From assembly GCA_016926755.1 (NCBI GenBank), contig JAFGNZ010000172.1, positions 1 to 64,000 of the forward strand: a DNA stretch of 64,000 nucleotides, written 5' to 3'. The notes beneath the pieces were generated by a model, which did not search any database, had not been told where the DNA came from, and saw only the letters and a program-made list of their open reading frames with translations. A program made the position numbers and the translations under genes. The stretch is from Myxococcaceae bacterium (GTDB lineage: Bacteria; Myxococcota; Myxococcia; Myxococcales; Myxococcaceae). Of the stretch, positions 21,741 to 29,908 are shown one piece after another. The first letter of the stretch is position 1. The number at the start of each line of letters is the position of its first letter.

Positions 21741-22877
21741 ATGATCCGGAAGGTGTCGTTCCGCAATTTCAAGGCGTACCGCTCCTTGGACTTGGAGTTG
21801 GAGCCCTTCACGGTGCTGGTGGGCCCGAACGCGTCGGGCAAGACGACGCTGCTGGAGGGGCTGCATCAAGTCTCCCGCATGGCAGCGGGGATGGAGAAAG
21901 ACGGGCAGGCAGGCTCCGCTCCCAGGTCGGTCCAGTCATTTGGTGTGAGCGCCCCCGTGGAACTCACCCTCTCTGGCAACTGGAAGGGCACGGAAGGGGT
22001 CGCACGGCTCCTTGGTACGCCGGAGAAGTCTCCGACAGAGGAGCCGGCTCTTCTCGAGTTCTTCATCAATGGGGAGTGGAATGGGAAGTCATTTCCTGCG
22101 GCTCAGTCGTTCGGTCCTCCCTTCAATCCTCCATTGAGTGAGTTTCGTGCCGCGCTGAGCTCGACAGCAGTGCTGAGGTTCGAGCCGAGGAGCCTCTCAG
22201 AAGCCTCCTACAGTGATGAGCCTGTTCCGAGTCTTCACTCAGATGGCTCCGGGCTGGCCTCAGTGCTCGCGTACCTCAAGCTCAGTCAAGACGAGGTGTT
22301 CGACCAGATCGAGCAGGCATTGAGGCAAGTAGTTCCTGCGGTGAAGCGCATTCGCATCGAACGTGCGGAAGTGTGGAGTCGTCCTCAGGAGAAGGGCAAG
22401 ATCGGGGAGATCTACATATCCGGCCGTAAAGTATGGGGTAATCAAGTGATTCTGGATATGAGAGGGGCCAAGGGTGTCAGTGCCAACGCTGCGGGTGAGG
22501 GCACACTCATGGCGCTTGCTCTGCTGACGGTCCTCATGGGACCTGCTCAGCCGCGACTCGTGCTCCTTGATGACATTGAGCTCTCACTCCACCCGGCGGC
22601 CCAGGCGAAGCTCATCGAGGTTCTCCGTGCCATCCAGAAGAGGGACCCGGAGCTGCAGATCGTTGCGACGAGCCACTCGCCGTTCATCCTGAACTATCTC
22701 GACCCGAAGGAGGTCCGGATGACCTTCCTCGCGGAGAACGGCTTTGCCCGTTGTGAGAAGCTCACCGCTCATCCCGAGTTCGAGAAGTGGAAGGACCTGA
22801 TGAGCCCGGGTGAGTTCTGGAGCACCGTGGGTGAGAGCTGGGTGGAGAAGGCAGGCGAAGCCAGTGTCAGCGAGTGA
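21741..22877 (+). CDS. OLD-like AAA ATPase (AAA_15/21), first gene of a low-GC two-gene cassette
   Basis: A 378-residue ABC/SMC-type ATPase. It opens with KVSFRNFKAYRSL, then Walker A GPNASGKTTLLE (Lys34), a signature-like region about residues 240-255 (RGAKGVSANAAGEGTLMAL), Walker B RLVLLDDIELSLHP and an H-loop ATSHSPFIL. This layout is that of the OLD, RecF-like and AriA/PtuA ATPases. There is no C-terminal TOPRIM domain; the TOPRIM-like part is the next gene, which overlaps by 14 bp. Base composition drops sharply here compared with EttA upstream, and codon use is less GC3-biased, a sign of transfer. GAGGAGGG lies 7 bp before ATG. Likely an anti-phage or plasmid defence component, by analogy. 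Confidence 0.82.
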   Translation: MIRKVSFRNFKAYRSLDLELEPFTVLVGPNASGKTTLLEGLHQVSRMAAGMEKDGQAGSAPRSVQSFGVSAPVELTLSGNWKGTEGVARLLGTPEKSPTEEPALLEFFINGEWNGKSFPAAQSFGPPFNPPLSEFRAALSSTAVLRFEPRSLSEASYSDEPVPSLHSDGSGLASVLAYLKLSQDEVFDQIEQALRQVVPAVKRIRIERAEVWSRPQEKGKIGEIYISGRKVWGNQVILDMRGAKGVSANAAGEGTLMALALLTVLMGPAQPRLVLLDDIELSLHPAAQAKLIEVLRAIQKRDPELQIVATSHSPFILNYLDPKEVRMTFLAENGFARCEKLTAHPEFEKWKDLMSPGEFWSTVGESWVEKAGEASVSE

Positions 22878-23628
22878 GCCCGCGTACGAGTTTGGAGTCG
22901 TCTGCGAGGCTCGCGCGGACCAGCTCACGGCGTGTGGCCTCGCGGATCGAGTTTTGGTTGCTGAGGTCGACTGGCTGGAACCGGAGATGCTGGACACTCA
23001 GCGGCATTGGAGTGGGCTCACTGCTCGTGAGGACTCCTTCCTGAGATGGGCGTCAGTGCGTGCAGAGGCTGCGCGCATGGGGCTCCGGGGTATCTATGGC
23101 CACTTCGATGGCCGGCCCGGCGAAGCAGACGCACGTATGGCTCGGCTGGCACTCCTGCTCTTCGCGGCGCTGAGTCGACGCCCCGACGCAGTAGTGCTGG
23201 TGCGTGACAGCGATGGTGATTCGCGGCGCCGCCTTGGGCTCGAACAGGCGCGGAGCGACAGAACCTGGCCATTTGAGATCATCATTGGCGTGGCGGAGCC
23301 GAAGCGGGAATGTTGGGTTCTCGCAGGGTTCGAGGCAAAGGATCGTGAGGAAGAAGAGAGACTCCGGAAGGTAATGGAGCGGCTCGCGTTTCACCCTGTG
23401 CATGAAGCCTACCGATTGGCTGCACGAGAGCACGGTGCGAAGACCGACGCCAAAGTAGCTCTGAAGGAACTCACGCAATCTGACGCCGAGCGCGAGCGCG
23501 AGTGCTTGAGCGGAACGCCGTTGCCTATCCTTGAGGAGCGCGGCAAAGACACTGGTCTCGCTGCGTACTTGATGGAGGTCCGGGAGCGGCTGGTACCTGT
23601 GATGACGGGTAAGAAGCGGGGGAAGTAA
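22864..23628 (+). CDS. TOPRIM-like effector candidate paired with the OLD-like ATPase
   Basis: A 254-residue protein starting at GTG 22864, inside the end of the ATPase gene (14-bp overlap, translational coupling likely). Near the N-terminus FGVVCEARADQL has the shape of TOPRIM motif 1 (a Glu followed by small residue-x-x-Asp after a hydrophobic strand). About 90 residues later VVLVRDSDGDSRR gives the DxD motif of TOPRIM motif 2. PKRECWVLAGFEA after this resembles the E-x-W-hhh strand common in DUF4276/RloB-type small TOPRIM proteins. No match to a named family was recognised with certainty. GC is as low as in the ATPase gene. Separate OLD-like ATPase plus TOPRIM protein is the plan of the PARIS system (AriA/AriB). 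The function is inferred. Confidence 0.65.
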   Translation: MSASEPAYEFGVVCEARADQLTACGLADRVLVAEVDWLEPEMLDTQRHWSGLTAREDSFLRWASVRAEAARMGLRGIYGHFDGRPGEADARMARLALLLFAALSRRPDAVVLVRDSDGDSRRRLGLEQARSDRTWPFEIIIGVAEPKRECWVLAGFEAKDREEEERLRKVMERLAFHPVHEAYRLAAREHGAKTDAKVALKELTQSDAERERECLSGTPLPILEERGKDTGLAAYLMEVRERLVPVMTGKKRGK

Positions 23629-23637
23629 CCGCTCGAC

Positions 23638-25104
23638 ATGCGCACCTGGGAGCTGAGCGTTCCGCTGGACGAGGCGTCGCCCACGCCGCTCTTCGTCCAG
23701 ATTGCGCGCGCGCTCGCCGAGGACATCCGGCGTGGGCGCCTCAAGCCCGGTGCTCCGCTCCCCGGCAGTCGCGCGCTCGCCGCCACGCTGCGCGTCCACC
23801 GCAACACCATCCTCGCCGCCTACCAGGAGCTGGAGGCGCAGGGGTGGATCTCCACGGTCCCCGCTCGCGGCACCTTCGTCTCCTCCGCGCTCCCCGATGT
23901 CGAGCTCACAGCGCCCGCCCATTCGGCGCGTGCTCGTAGCTTGGACTTCGTGGGCTTTCCGCTCGAATCGCCGCTGGAGAGCCGGGAGCCTGAGGAGTTC
24001 CCGCGCGGCGCCCTCGTGCTCGTCGGAGGGACTCCAGATGTGCGGCTCCTTCCTGTCGAGGTGCTGGCTCGTGCCTGGCGCCGCGCCTTCAAGCTTGGAG
24101 GCCAGCGCCTCCTCGATTACGCCGGGCCTCAGGGACACCCGCGCCTGCGTACCGCGCTCGCGAACATGCTTGCCTCCGTGCGGGGGCTCGCGGCGACTCC
24201 GGAGTCACTCCTCGTGACTCGTGGCAGCCAGGGCGCGCTCTATCTTGCCGCCCGTGCCCTCGTGCGCCCCGGAGAGCGCGTCGCCGTGGAGGCGCTGGGC
24301 TATCGCCCGGCGTGGGAGGCCCTCCGGTCCGTGGGTGCCCAGCTCGTCCCCGTTCCTGTCGATGGTGAAGGCATCCGCGTCGATCGACTCGAGGCAGTCG
24401 GCGTTCGCCAGGGCCTCCGCGCGGTCTACCTCACTCCGCATCACCAGTATCCCACCACCGTCACGCTCTCTCCCGCGCGCCGCCTCGCGCTGCTGGCCTG
24501 GGCTCGGGCTGCTGGCGTCGCCATCATCGAGGACGACTACGACCACGAGTTCCACTACGACGGCCGTCCTGTTCTCCCGCTTGCCAGCGCTGACCGTGAC
24601 AATGTCGTCATCTACGTGGGCACGCTCTCCAAGGTGCTGGCCCCGGGCCTGCGCGTAGGTTTCCTCTTCGCCCCGCTGCCGTTCATCCAGCGCGCGGCGT
24701 CCATCCGCGCCATCGTGGACCGTCAGGGAGACCTCGTTGCTGAATATGCCCTCGCCGAGCTGCTCGAAGAGGGCGAGCTCCAGCGCCACGTTCGCAAGAT
24801 GCGGGGCATCTATCTCTCCCGCCGTGATGCGCTCGTCGAAGCCCTGCGCGGAGAGCTCCCAGGTGGGCTCGAGTTCTCCGTGCCCGCCGGCGGCATGACG
24901 CTATGGGCCCACTGCGCCCCGGGGCTCGACGCCGCTGCCTGGGTCGAGCGCGCCCAGGAGGCAGGGGTGTGGTTCTCCCATGGCGGGCAGTACACGTTCG
25001 ACGGTCAGCCGTTCCCTGCCGTGCGCCTGGGCTTCGCGAGCCTGAAGGAATCGGAGTTGCGCGAGGCGGTGCGCCGGATGGCGAGGCTTCGTCCCAGGCG
25101 GTAG
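23638..25104 (+). CDS. MocR/PdxR-type GntR regulator with aminotransferase-like domain
   Basis: A 488-residue regulator. Residues ~5-80 are a GntR winged helix (PLFVQIARALAEDIRRGRLK, PLPGSRALAATLRVHRNTI). Residues ~115-485 form a class I aminotransferase fold with EDDYDHEFHYDG and the PLP lysine in GTLSKVLAPGLRVGF. MocR proteins sense PLP or amino compounds and control B6, GABA or similar genes nearby. No obvious target gene is adjacent: the cassette ends 9 bp upstream and a convergent peptidase follows. GC is higher than in the cassette but codon use (many CTC, CGC, GCT) differs a little from the surroundings, so it may have arrived with the cassette. Confidence 0.92.
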   Translation: MRTWELSVPLDEASPTPLFVQIARALAEDIRRGRLKPGAPLPGSRALAATLRVHRNTILAAYQELEAQGWISTVPARGTFVSSALPDVELTAPAHSARARSLDFVGFPLESPLESREPEEFPRGALVLVGGTPDVRLLPVEVLARAWRRAFKLGGQRLLDYAGPQGHPRLRTALANMLASVRGLAATPESLLVTRGSQGALYLAARALVRPGERVAVEALGYRPAWEALRSVGAQLVPVPVDGEGIRVDRLEAVGVRQGLRAVYLTPHHQYPTTVTLSPARRLALLAWARAAGVAIIEDDYDHEFHYDGRPVLPLASADRDNVVIYVGTLSKVLAPGLRVGFLFAPLPFIQRAASIRAIVDRQGDLVAEYALAELLEEGELQRHVRKMRGIYLSRRDALVEALRGELPGGLEFSVPAGGMTLWAHCAPGLDAAAWVERAQEAGVWFSHGGQYTFDGQPFPAVRLGFASLKESELREAVRRMARLRPRR

Positions 25105-25348
25105 CCAGGGGAGCTTGGGGGTGATGTGCCTGCTGGCGGGCGTGCCAGGCCAACCTGTCTGACAACTCTACCGCTTCGGACAGAGCGCGCCTTGGAGTGC
25201 CGTCGAATCCATTGAGCGCAGGTGGCCGTGAGCCGAGAGAGAGCGGGACGGCCGGCGCGGGAGGACCCGTCCGCTGACGGGGGACCCGCGCCGAGACGAG
25301 GGACCCGCGACCTGTGCGCCCGTGAGCGTGTGCCCGTGTTGGAAGCCG

Positions 25349-26365
25349 TCACGGGCGGGTCAGCTCCCGCGCCGCACACTGCACGCCCTGGACCACCTGG
25401 GCCATGCGCCCGTAGTCCAGCGTGTCCCAGGTGTCGGTGGCCTCGTGGTAGCGCGGGTTGCGGAAGAAGGCCGTGTCGGTGACCAGCGCCGCGCGATAGC
25501 CCTCGGCCCAGTAGCTGGCGTGATCCGAGAAGTCGATGCCCTCGATGTCCGCGGGCGCGTTGAGGAACTCGACGGGCAGCGTGCTGCCGCCGCGCATCGC
25601 CGTGGCGACCTGACGCACCAACCCCTCATCCCCCAGCCGACCCGCCACCGCGATGAAGTGGCCCGTGGTGGGGTAGCGCCACCGCAGCGCGTCCAACGGG
25701 TAGTGCTGGCTCTCCGGCGCGTCCGTGAAGAAGCCGATCGTCTCCAGCGAGAGCATGGCGCGCACCTTCACCCCCGCCTCGCGCAGGGACTTCGCGTGCA
25801 CCCGGCTGCCCATGTGCTCGGAGCGGAAGTAGGGCGGCTCTTCCAGCGTGAAGGCCACCAGCTCCACTCGCATGGGCGGAGGTTGCTGGCCGAGCAGCGT
25901 GGCCAGCTCGAGCAGGCCCGCGACGCCGCTGGCGTTGTCATCCGCGCCGGGGAAGGGGCCCGCGGTGTCGTAGTGCGCGCCGATGACGACGCGCTCGGCC
26001 GTCTCCGGGCCGAAGTGGGCGATGACGTTGCGATAGCGGGTCCCTCCCACGCGGTAGGGCTGGGACTCCACGCGGCCACCGGCCCGGGCGAGGTGCTCGG
26101 AGATGTACGCCGCGACGCGCTCCAGGTTCTCCGGGTGGCGGAAGTCCCGTGGGTGGAACGTCTCGGACAGGGCGCGCACGTGGGCCTTCAGGCGCTCGGG
26201 GTCCACCGGGCCGGGCTCGCAAGAGGGCGGCGCGGGCAGCGGCCGGAGCCACCAGCCCACGGCCCCCGCGAGGAGCAGGAGGGCCGCCACCCCCGCGCCC
26301 ACTGCCCAACGAAGCCAGCGCCTCCGGCCCATTCGCGCCGCTCGCTCCGGGGACGACACATCCAT
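25349..26365 (-). CDS. Membrane-anchored M28 family zinc peptidase
   Basis: About 338 residues from ATG at 26365 (MDVSSPERAARMGRRRW); a later ATG at 26332 also works, and the longer frame upstream lacks coding character. A single hydrophobic segment (AVGAGVAALLLLAGAVGWWL) anchors or exports it. The catalytic part has the M28 metal ligands: VVIGAHYDTAG, GADDNASG with the bridging Asp, FTLEEPPYF with the catalytic Glu pair, a later Asp region, and YHEATDTWDTLDY with the last His. M28 enzymes are aminopeptidases or glutaminyl cyclases; aminopeptidase is the default. Divergent from the DUF6345-like gene with 172 bp between the starts. Confidence 0.9.
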   Translation of the reverse strand: MDVSSPERAARMGRRRWLRWAVGAGVAALLLLAGAVGWWLRPLPAPPSCEPGPVDPERLKAHVRALSETFHPRDFRHPENLERVAAYISEHLARAGGRVESQPYRVGGTRYRNVIAHFGPETAERVVIGAHYDTAGPFPGADDNASGVAGLLELATLLGQQPPPMRVELVAFTLEEPPYFRSEHMGSRVHAKSLREAGVKVRAMLSLETIGFFTDAPESQHYPLDALRWRYPTTGHFIAVAGRLGDEGLVRQVATAMRGGSTLPVEFLNAPADIEGIDFSDHASYWAEGYRAALVTDTAFFRNPRYHEATDTWDTLDYGRMAQVVQGVQCAARELTRP

Positions 26366-26452
26366 GTCCGCATCCTGGGTGAGGTCCGCGAGCCCAGGCA
26401 AGGGACTTGCCGACGGGTGCCGCAAATGGGCCGGAAAGTAGCCAGGAAAATG

Positions 26453-26471
26453 CCCGGGAAGATCTCCCGGG
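26453..26471. promoter_or_regulatory. Palindrome CCCGGGA-n5-TCCCGGG in a divergent promoter region
   Basis: A perfect 7-bp inverted repeat with a 5-bp spacer, located 66 bp upstream of the DUF6345-like start and 87 bp from the M28 start. It could be an operator for the divergent pair or a hairpin in the leader. No known regulator consensus is recognised. Confidence 0.3.
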
Positions 26472-26537
26472 GGCGTCGTTCTCGAGGTGCGAGTCACGAA
26501 GCAGGGCACTGGCCCTCCTCGCACTTCAGGAGACCCT

Positions 26538-27344
26538 ATGAACAAGAGAATCTTCTACGCCCCCGCCTGCGCCCTGGCCCTGGTGGCCTGTGGAGAGGCC
26601 ATCCCGATGGATGAAGCGGAGCTCGAGGCCGTCCAGCAGGCCGCGGATTCCGGTGCGAAGTTCGGCACGCTCTGCCAGAGCGACTACCAGAACAACTGGC
26701 GCACCAAGCTCCCCTACGTGTGGAACCGGTGCGGCTGGTTCAACAACGAGCTCGACGACACCGACACCAAGTCCTTCTACTGGAACCTGCACGGCGCCAA
26801 GTCCCTCTTCGAGGGCGGCAACGATCACAACTCCACCGAGACCGTCAACCTCGTGTACGCGAGCACCCACGGCGGCGCGTGGAGCGACACCGCCACGTAC
26901 ACGATGTGGGACCAGAATCAGCGCGCCTTCACCAAGGACATGCGGCTGGGCAACGAGTCCGTGGGCCTCAGCATCCTGGCGACGTACGCGTGCGAGACCC
27001 TCAAGGATGACGGCAAGCTCCCGCTGCGCTGGGCGCCCACCATGCGCGGCGGTCTGCGCTACGTCACCGGCAGCTTCGACAAGGTCTATGACAGCTTCAC
27101 CACCGACGAGCAGGGCGAGGTCTTCGCCGACGAGCTCCAGCACAAGGCCAAGATCAAGTACGCCTGGCGCGACTCCGTCTCGGACGCGTGGACCGACGAG
27201 GACGCCGCGGTGATGTCCACCGGCACCAGCGAGTCCAACTGCTTCTACCGGCTGAACAACATGACCTGGCAGAACTACCCGAGCTTCCCCCGCCTGCGCG
27301 ACAACGAGATCAAGTACTACTGCCGGACCTTCTGGTCGCTGTAG
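26538..27344 (+). CDS. DUF6345-like lipoprotein with caspase-type His/Cys pattern
   Basis: A 268-residue product; AGGAGA ends 4 bp before ATG 26538. The signal ends at LALVACGE, a lipobox with Cys19 or so. The mature part resembles proteins annotated DUF6345 (recalled, not searched). Two segments match the clan CD cysteine peptidase layout: a hydrophobic strand running into STHGG (His111) and, 41 residues later, a hydrophobic strand running into YACET (Cys152). In caspases, gingipains and metacaspases the dyad is His in a [S/T]xHG context and Cys after Ala at similar spacing. The enzyme activity is an inference. The next gene, 58 bp downstream on the same strand, encodes a secreted partner. 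Confidence 0.72.
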   Translation: MNKRIFYAPACALALVACGEAIPMDEAELEAVQQAADSGAKFGTLCQSDYQNNWRTKLPYVWNRCGWFNNELDDTDTKSFYWNLHGAKSLFEGGNDHNSTETVNLVYASTHGGAWSDTATYTMWDQNQRAFTKDMRLGNESVGLSILATYACETLKDDGKLPLRWAPTMRGGLRYVTGSFDKVYDSFTTDEQGEVFADELQHKAKIKYAWRDSVSDAWTDEDAAVMSTGTSESNCFYRLNNMTWQNYPSFPRLRDNEIKYYCRTFWSL

Positions 27345-27401
27345 CGGCTGCTCCGCCAGCGTCCCCTGCTGCCCAAGCCTTCTTCCTTCGAGGATCCCCA
27401 C

Positions 27402-28517
27402 ATGACTTCCACTGTCTCTCTTCGCACCCTGCGTGCGCCGATGGCGCTCGCGCTCTCTCTCTGGATCGTCGGGCAGGCCTCCGCCTCGCCCTACCCGTAC
27501 CGTGAAGCGCTGGATCGAAACTCGCGTGCCTCCGGCCTCGGCCGGAGTGAGGTGCCCATGCTCCAGCGGCAGCCCGGCCGCGGGGCGCGCGTGGTGGCCG
27601 AGGAGCTCTTCTCCCGGTATCGCCTCGCCGCCGGCGCCATCAACACGGGCGGCGAGTACACCATCGAGGCCACCGCCGACAAGATCCGCTACGACGGCGC
27701 GCGGGGCTGGTACCTGCAGGTGCTCAAGGACGGCACGTCGGTGCGGTACCGCAACTACCCCTACCTGGAGGAGGTGGGGACGAGGCCGGTGTCGGAGAAG
27801 CTGAGCAACGAGCAGCTCGAGGCGCTGGGCCGGGCGTTCATCACCCAGGAGTTGGCCGCGTACGTGCGGATGGCCACCAACGAGCAGCTCGAGGCGTTCT
27901 CCAGCGTGCACGAGCTCCAGGGTGTCCAGGAGGCCTCCGGCACCGCGCCCATGCTCGAGTCGGTGGTGGCCAGCACCGTGAACTTCAGCCGCACGGTGGA
28001 CGGCCTTGGCATCGTCGGCCCCGGGTCGAAGATCTCCATCATCTTCGCCAACGACGGCACGCCGGTCGGCTTCGACTTCGACTGGCCCACCTATGCCCCC
28101 ACCGGGCAGACCCAGCAGGTGCTCGACGTGAGCAGCATCCACCTCCGTGGCAGCTCCGTGCTGCCCGTGGATCCGTTCCGCGAGGGCTCGACGGTGATGC
28201 GCTTCGAGTGCGGCTACTACGACGGCGGCGCGCGCAGGATGGACGCCTCGACGCCGGTGCAGGCCGCGTGCGCCTACCACCACGTGGTGCTGACGGTGGG
28301 GGACCCGGTGCGCAACCGGCTGGATCCGACCGATGGGCTCGACACGGCGGCCTACATCGGGCTTGTCCCCGCGGGCGCCATCGTCTCGGCGGATCCGCGC
28401 TGGCCCGAGGCGATGGTGCTGTGCACGGATGACACGCGCTGCGGCGTCCGCCCGGCCCCGCTGCCCGCGCCGGACTCGCCGCCGCCGTCCACGGGGGAGA
28501 GCCCCGAGCCGCAGTAG
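27402..28517 (+). CDS. Secreted protein of unknown function, partner of the DUF6345-like lipoprotein
   Basis: A 371-residue product with GAGGAT 6 bp before ATG 27402 and a Sec signal ending at VGQASASPYP. The body (~30-345) shows alternating strands and helices: YTIEATADKIRYDG, a helix with LSNEQLEALGRAFITQEL, SIIFANDGTPVGFDFDWPTY. Cysteines at FECGYYDGG, QAACAYHH and LCTDDTRCG probably form disulfides. The last 30 residues are Pro/Ser-rich. No family was recognised with certainty. Its short distance to the preceding lipoprotein suggests co-transcription; it might be an inhibitor, substrate or propeptide-like companion, which is speculation. A large hairpin follows the stop codon. Confidence 0.75.
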   Translation: MTSTVSLRTLRAPMALALSLWIVGQASASPYPYREALDRNSRASGLGRSEVPMLQRQPGRGARVVAEELFSRYRLAAGAINTGGEYTIEATADKIRYDGARGWYLQVLKDGTSVRYRNYPYLEEVGTRPVSEKLSNEQLEALGRAFITQELAAYVRMATNEQLEAFSSVHELQGVQEASGTAPMLESVVASTVNFSRTVDGLGIVGPGSKISIIFANDGTPVGFDFDWPTYAPTGQTQQVLDVSSIHLRGSSVLPVDPFREGSTVMRFECGYYDGGARRMDASTPVQAACAYHHVVLTVGDPVRNRLDPTDGLDTAAYIGLVPAGAIVSADPRWPEAMVLCTDDTRCGVRPAPLPAPDSPPPSTGESPEPQ

Positions 28518-28538
28518 CCCACACGCCGTCCCCCGGCG

Positions 28539-28624
28539 AGAGAGCGCCCGAGCCGGGGGGCGGTCGCGCCCTCTGCCCCCTCTTCCGCCTGGCGGGAGAG
28601 GGGGCTTGCTCGTGGGCGCTCTCT
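28539..28624. terminator. Nested double hairpin after the secreted-partner gene
   Basis: The outer arms AGAGAGCGCCC (28539-28549) and GGGCGCTCTCT (28614-28624) are perfectly complementary over 11 bp. Inside, 28575-28589 and 28591-28605 are complementary over 15 positions with one G-T pair and almost no loop. The RNA would fold into a long two-part stem 20 bp after the stop at 28517. There is no T-tract. It is most likely a transcription end or 3' stabiliser, and the DNA could extrude a cruciform. Confidence 0.55.
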
Positions 28625-28694
28625 GGCAAGGAAGTGGGCAGCGGCCAGTGCCGCGCTATCGTCGAGCGCACGGGAGCCGTTGCTCCGAGGAGCC

Positions 28695-29861
28695 ATGAAC
28701 TTCGTCTTCCTCTCCCCCCACTTCCCACCCCAGTACTTCCACTTCGTCACGGCCCTGCGTGAGCGCGGCGTCAACGTCCTGGCCATCGGGGACGCGCCCT
28801 ACGACAGCCTCCGCCAGGAGCTGCGAGAGACGATCCGCGAGTACTTCTTCATCCCCCACCTCAACGACTACGACGCGCTGCTGAGGGCCACCGGCTACTT
28901 CACCTGGCGCCACGGGCGCCTCCACCGCATCGAGTCGCTCAACGAATCCTGGCTGGAGGTGGAGGCTCGCCTCCGCGAGGACTTCAACGTCCCCGGCCTC
29001 ATGCCCGCCGACATCCGCCGCCTGCGCTCCAAGTCCGGCATGGCCGCCGCCTTCCAGGAGGCCGGCGTGCCCCACCCGGAGCTCGAGCCCGTCCAGAGCG
29101 CCGCCCAGGTGAAGGCCTTCGCCGGCCGCGTCGGCTATCCGCTCGTCCTCAAGCCCGACGTGGGCGTGGGCGCCGCGCACACCTTCAAGGTCAGCAGCGA
29201 CGCCGAGGTGGAGCAGGTGCTCGCCCAGCCCCCCAGCGCTCCCTTCGTCGCCCAGGCCTTCGTCCAGGGCACCATCGTCACCTATGACGGCGTGGTGGAC
29301 CGGGAGGGCCGCATCCTCTTCAGCCTCAGCCACCAGTACAGCGAAGGCGTCATGGAGGTGGTGACGGAGCAGCGCGACATCTCCTTCTGGAGCCTCAAGG
29401 AGATCCCCGCCGCGCTGGACGCGCTGGGCCGCAAGGCGGTGGCCGCGCTCGGCCTGCGCGAGCGCTGGTTCCACCTGGAGTTCTTCCGGCTGCCGGACGA
29501 TCGCTTCATGGCGCTCGAGGCGAACCTGCGTCCGCCCGGCGGCTTCATGACGGACATGATCAACTACGCCTGCGACGTGGACGTGTACCGGCTGTGGGCG
29601 CGCGTCGTCACCGGCGAGCCGGTGAGCGACTTCCGCTGCACCCCCAAGTACCACGTGTGCCACGTCGCCCGGCGGGCCGGCCGCCCCTACCGCCACAGCC
29701 ATGAGGAGGTGGTGCGTCGGCTCGGGCCCACGCTGATGCTCCACGACTCGAACCTGCCCGCCGTCTACCAGGCGGCCATGGGCACGGAGATGTACCTCAC
29801 GCGCCACGTGGACCTGGAGCGCATGCGCGAGGACGTGCGCTTCATCCAGAGCACCCGCTAG
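28695..29861 (+). CDS. ATP-grasp superfamily ligase
   Basis: A 388-residue cytoplasmic enzyme; GAGGAG lies 3-8 bp before ATG 28695. Residues ~1-100 form a Rossmann-like pre-ATP-grasp domain (FVFLSPHFPPQYFHFV). The ATP-grasp core follows: KSGMAAAFQEAGVPHP, YPLVLKPDVGVGAAHTF (phosphate loop), FVAQAFVQGTIVTYDGVV, and WFHLEFFRL...EANLRPPGG with the metal-binding Glu and Asn. Such proteins join a carboxylate to an amine or thiol with ATP (biotin carboxylase, D-Ala ligase and related). The substrate cannot be read from sequence. It stands alone: a hairpin precedes it and a convergent esterase follows 47 bp after. Confidence 0.9.
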   Translation: MNFVFLSPHFPPQYFHFVTALRERGVNVLAIGDAPYDSLRQELRETIREYFFIPHLNDYDALLRATGYFTWRHGRLHRIESLNESWLEVEARLREDFNVPGLMPADIRRLRSKSGMAAAFQEAGVPHPELEPVQSAAQVKAFAGRVGYPLVLKPDVGVGAAHTFKVSSDAEVEQVLAQPPSAPFVAQAFVQGTIVTYDGVVDREGRILFSLSHQYSEGVMEVVTEQRDISFWSLKEIPAALDALGRKAVAALGLRERWFHLEFFRLPDDRFMALEANLRPPGGFMTDMINYACDVDVYRLWARVVTGEPVSDFRCTPKYHVCHVARRAGRPYRHSHEEVVRRLGPTLMLHDSNLPAVYQAAMGTEMYLTRHVDLERMREDVRFIQSTR

Positions 29862-29908
29862 CCGCGCCGCCGAGCTTCCGGTTCGACAGGGCCCCTGGGT
29901 TTCACGAC

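Noticed and set aside
25240-25320. Repeated GGGACCCGCG words after the MocR gene
   Set aside because: Only two irregularly spaced copies in GC-rich DNA; not an array or CRISPR.
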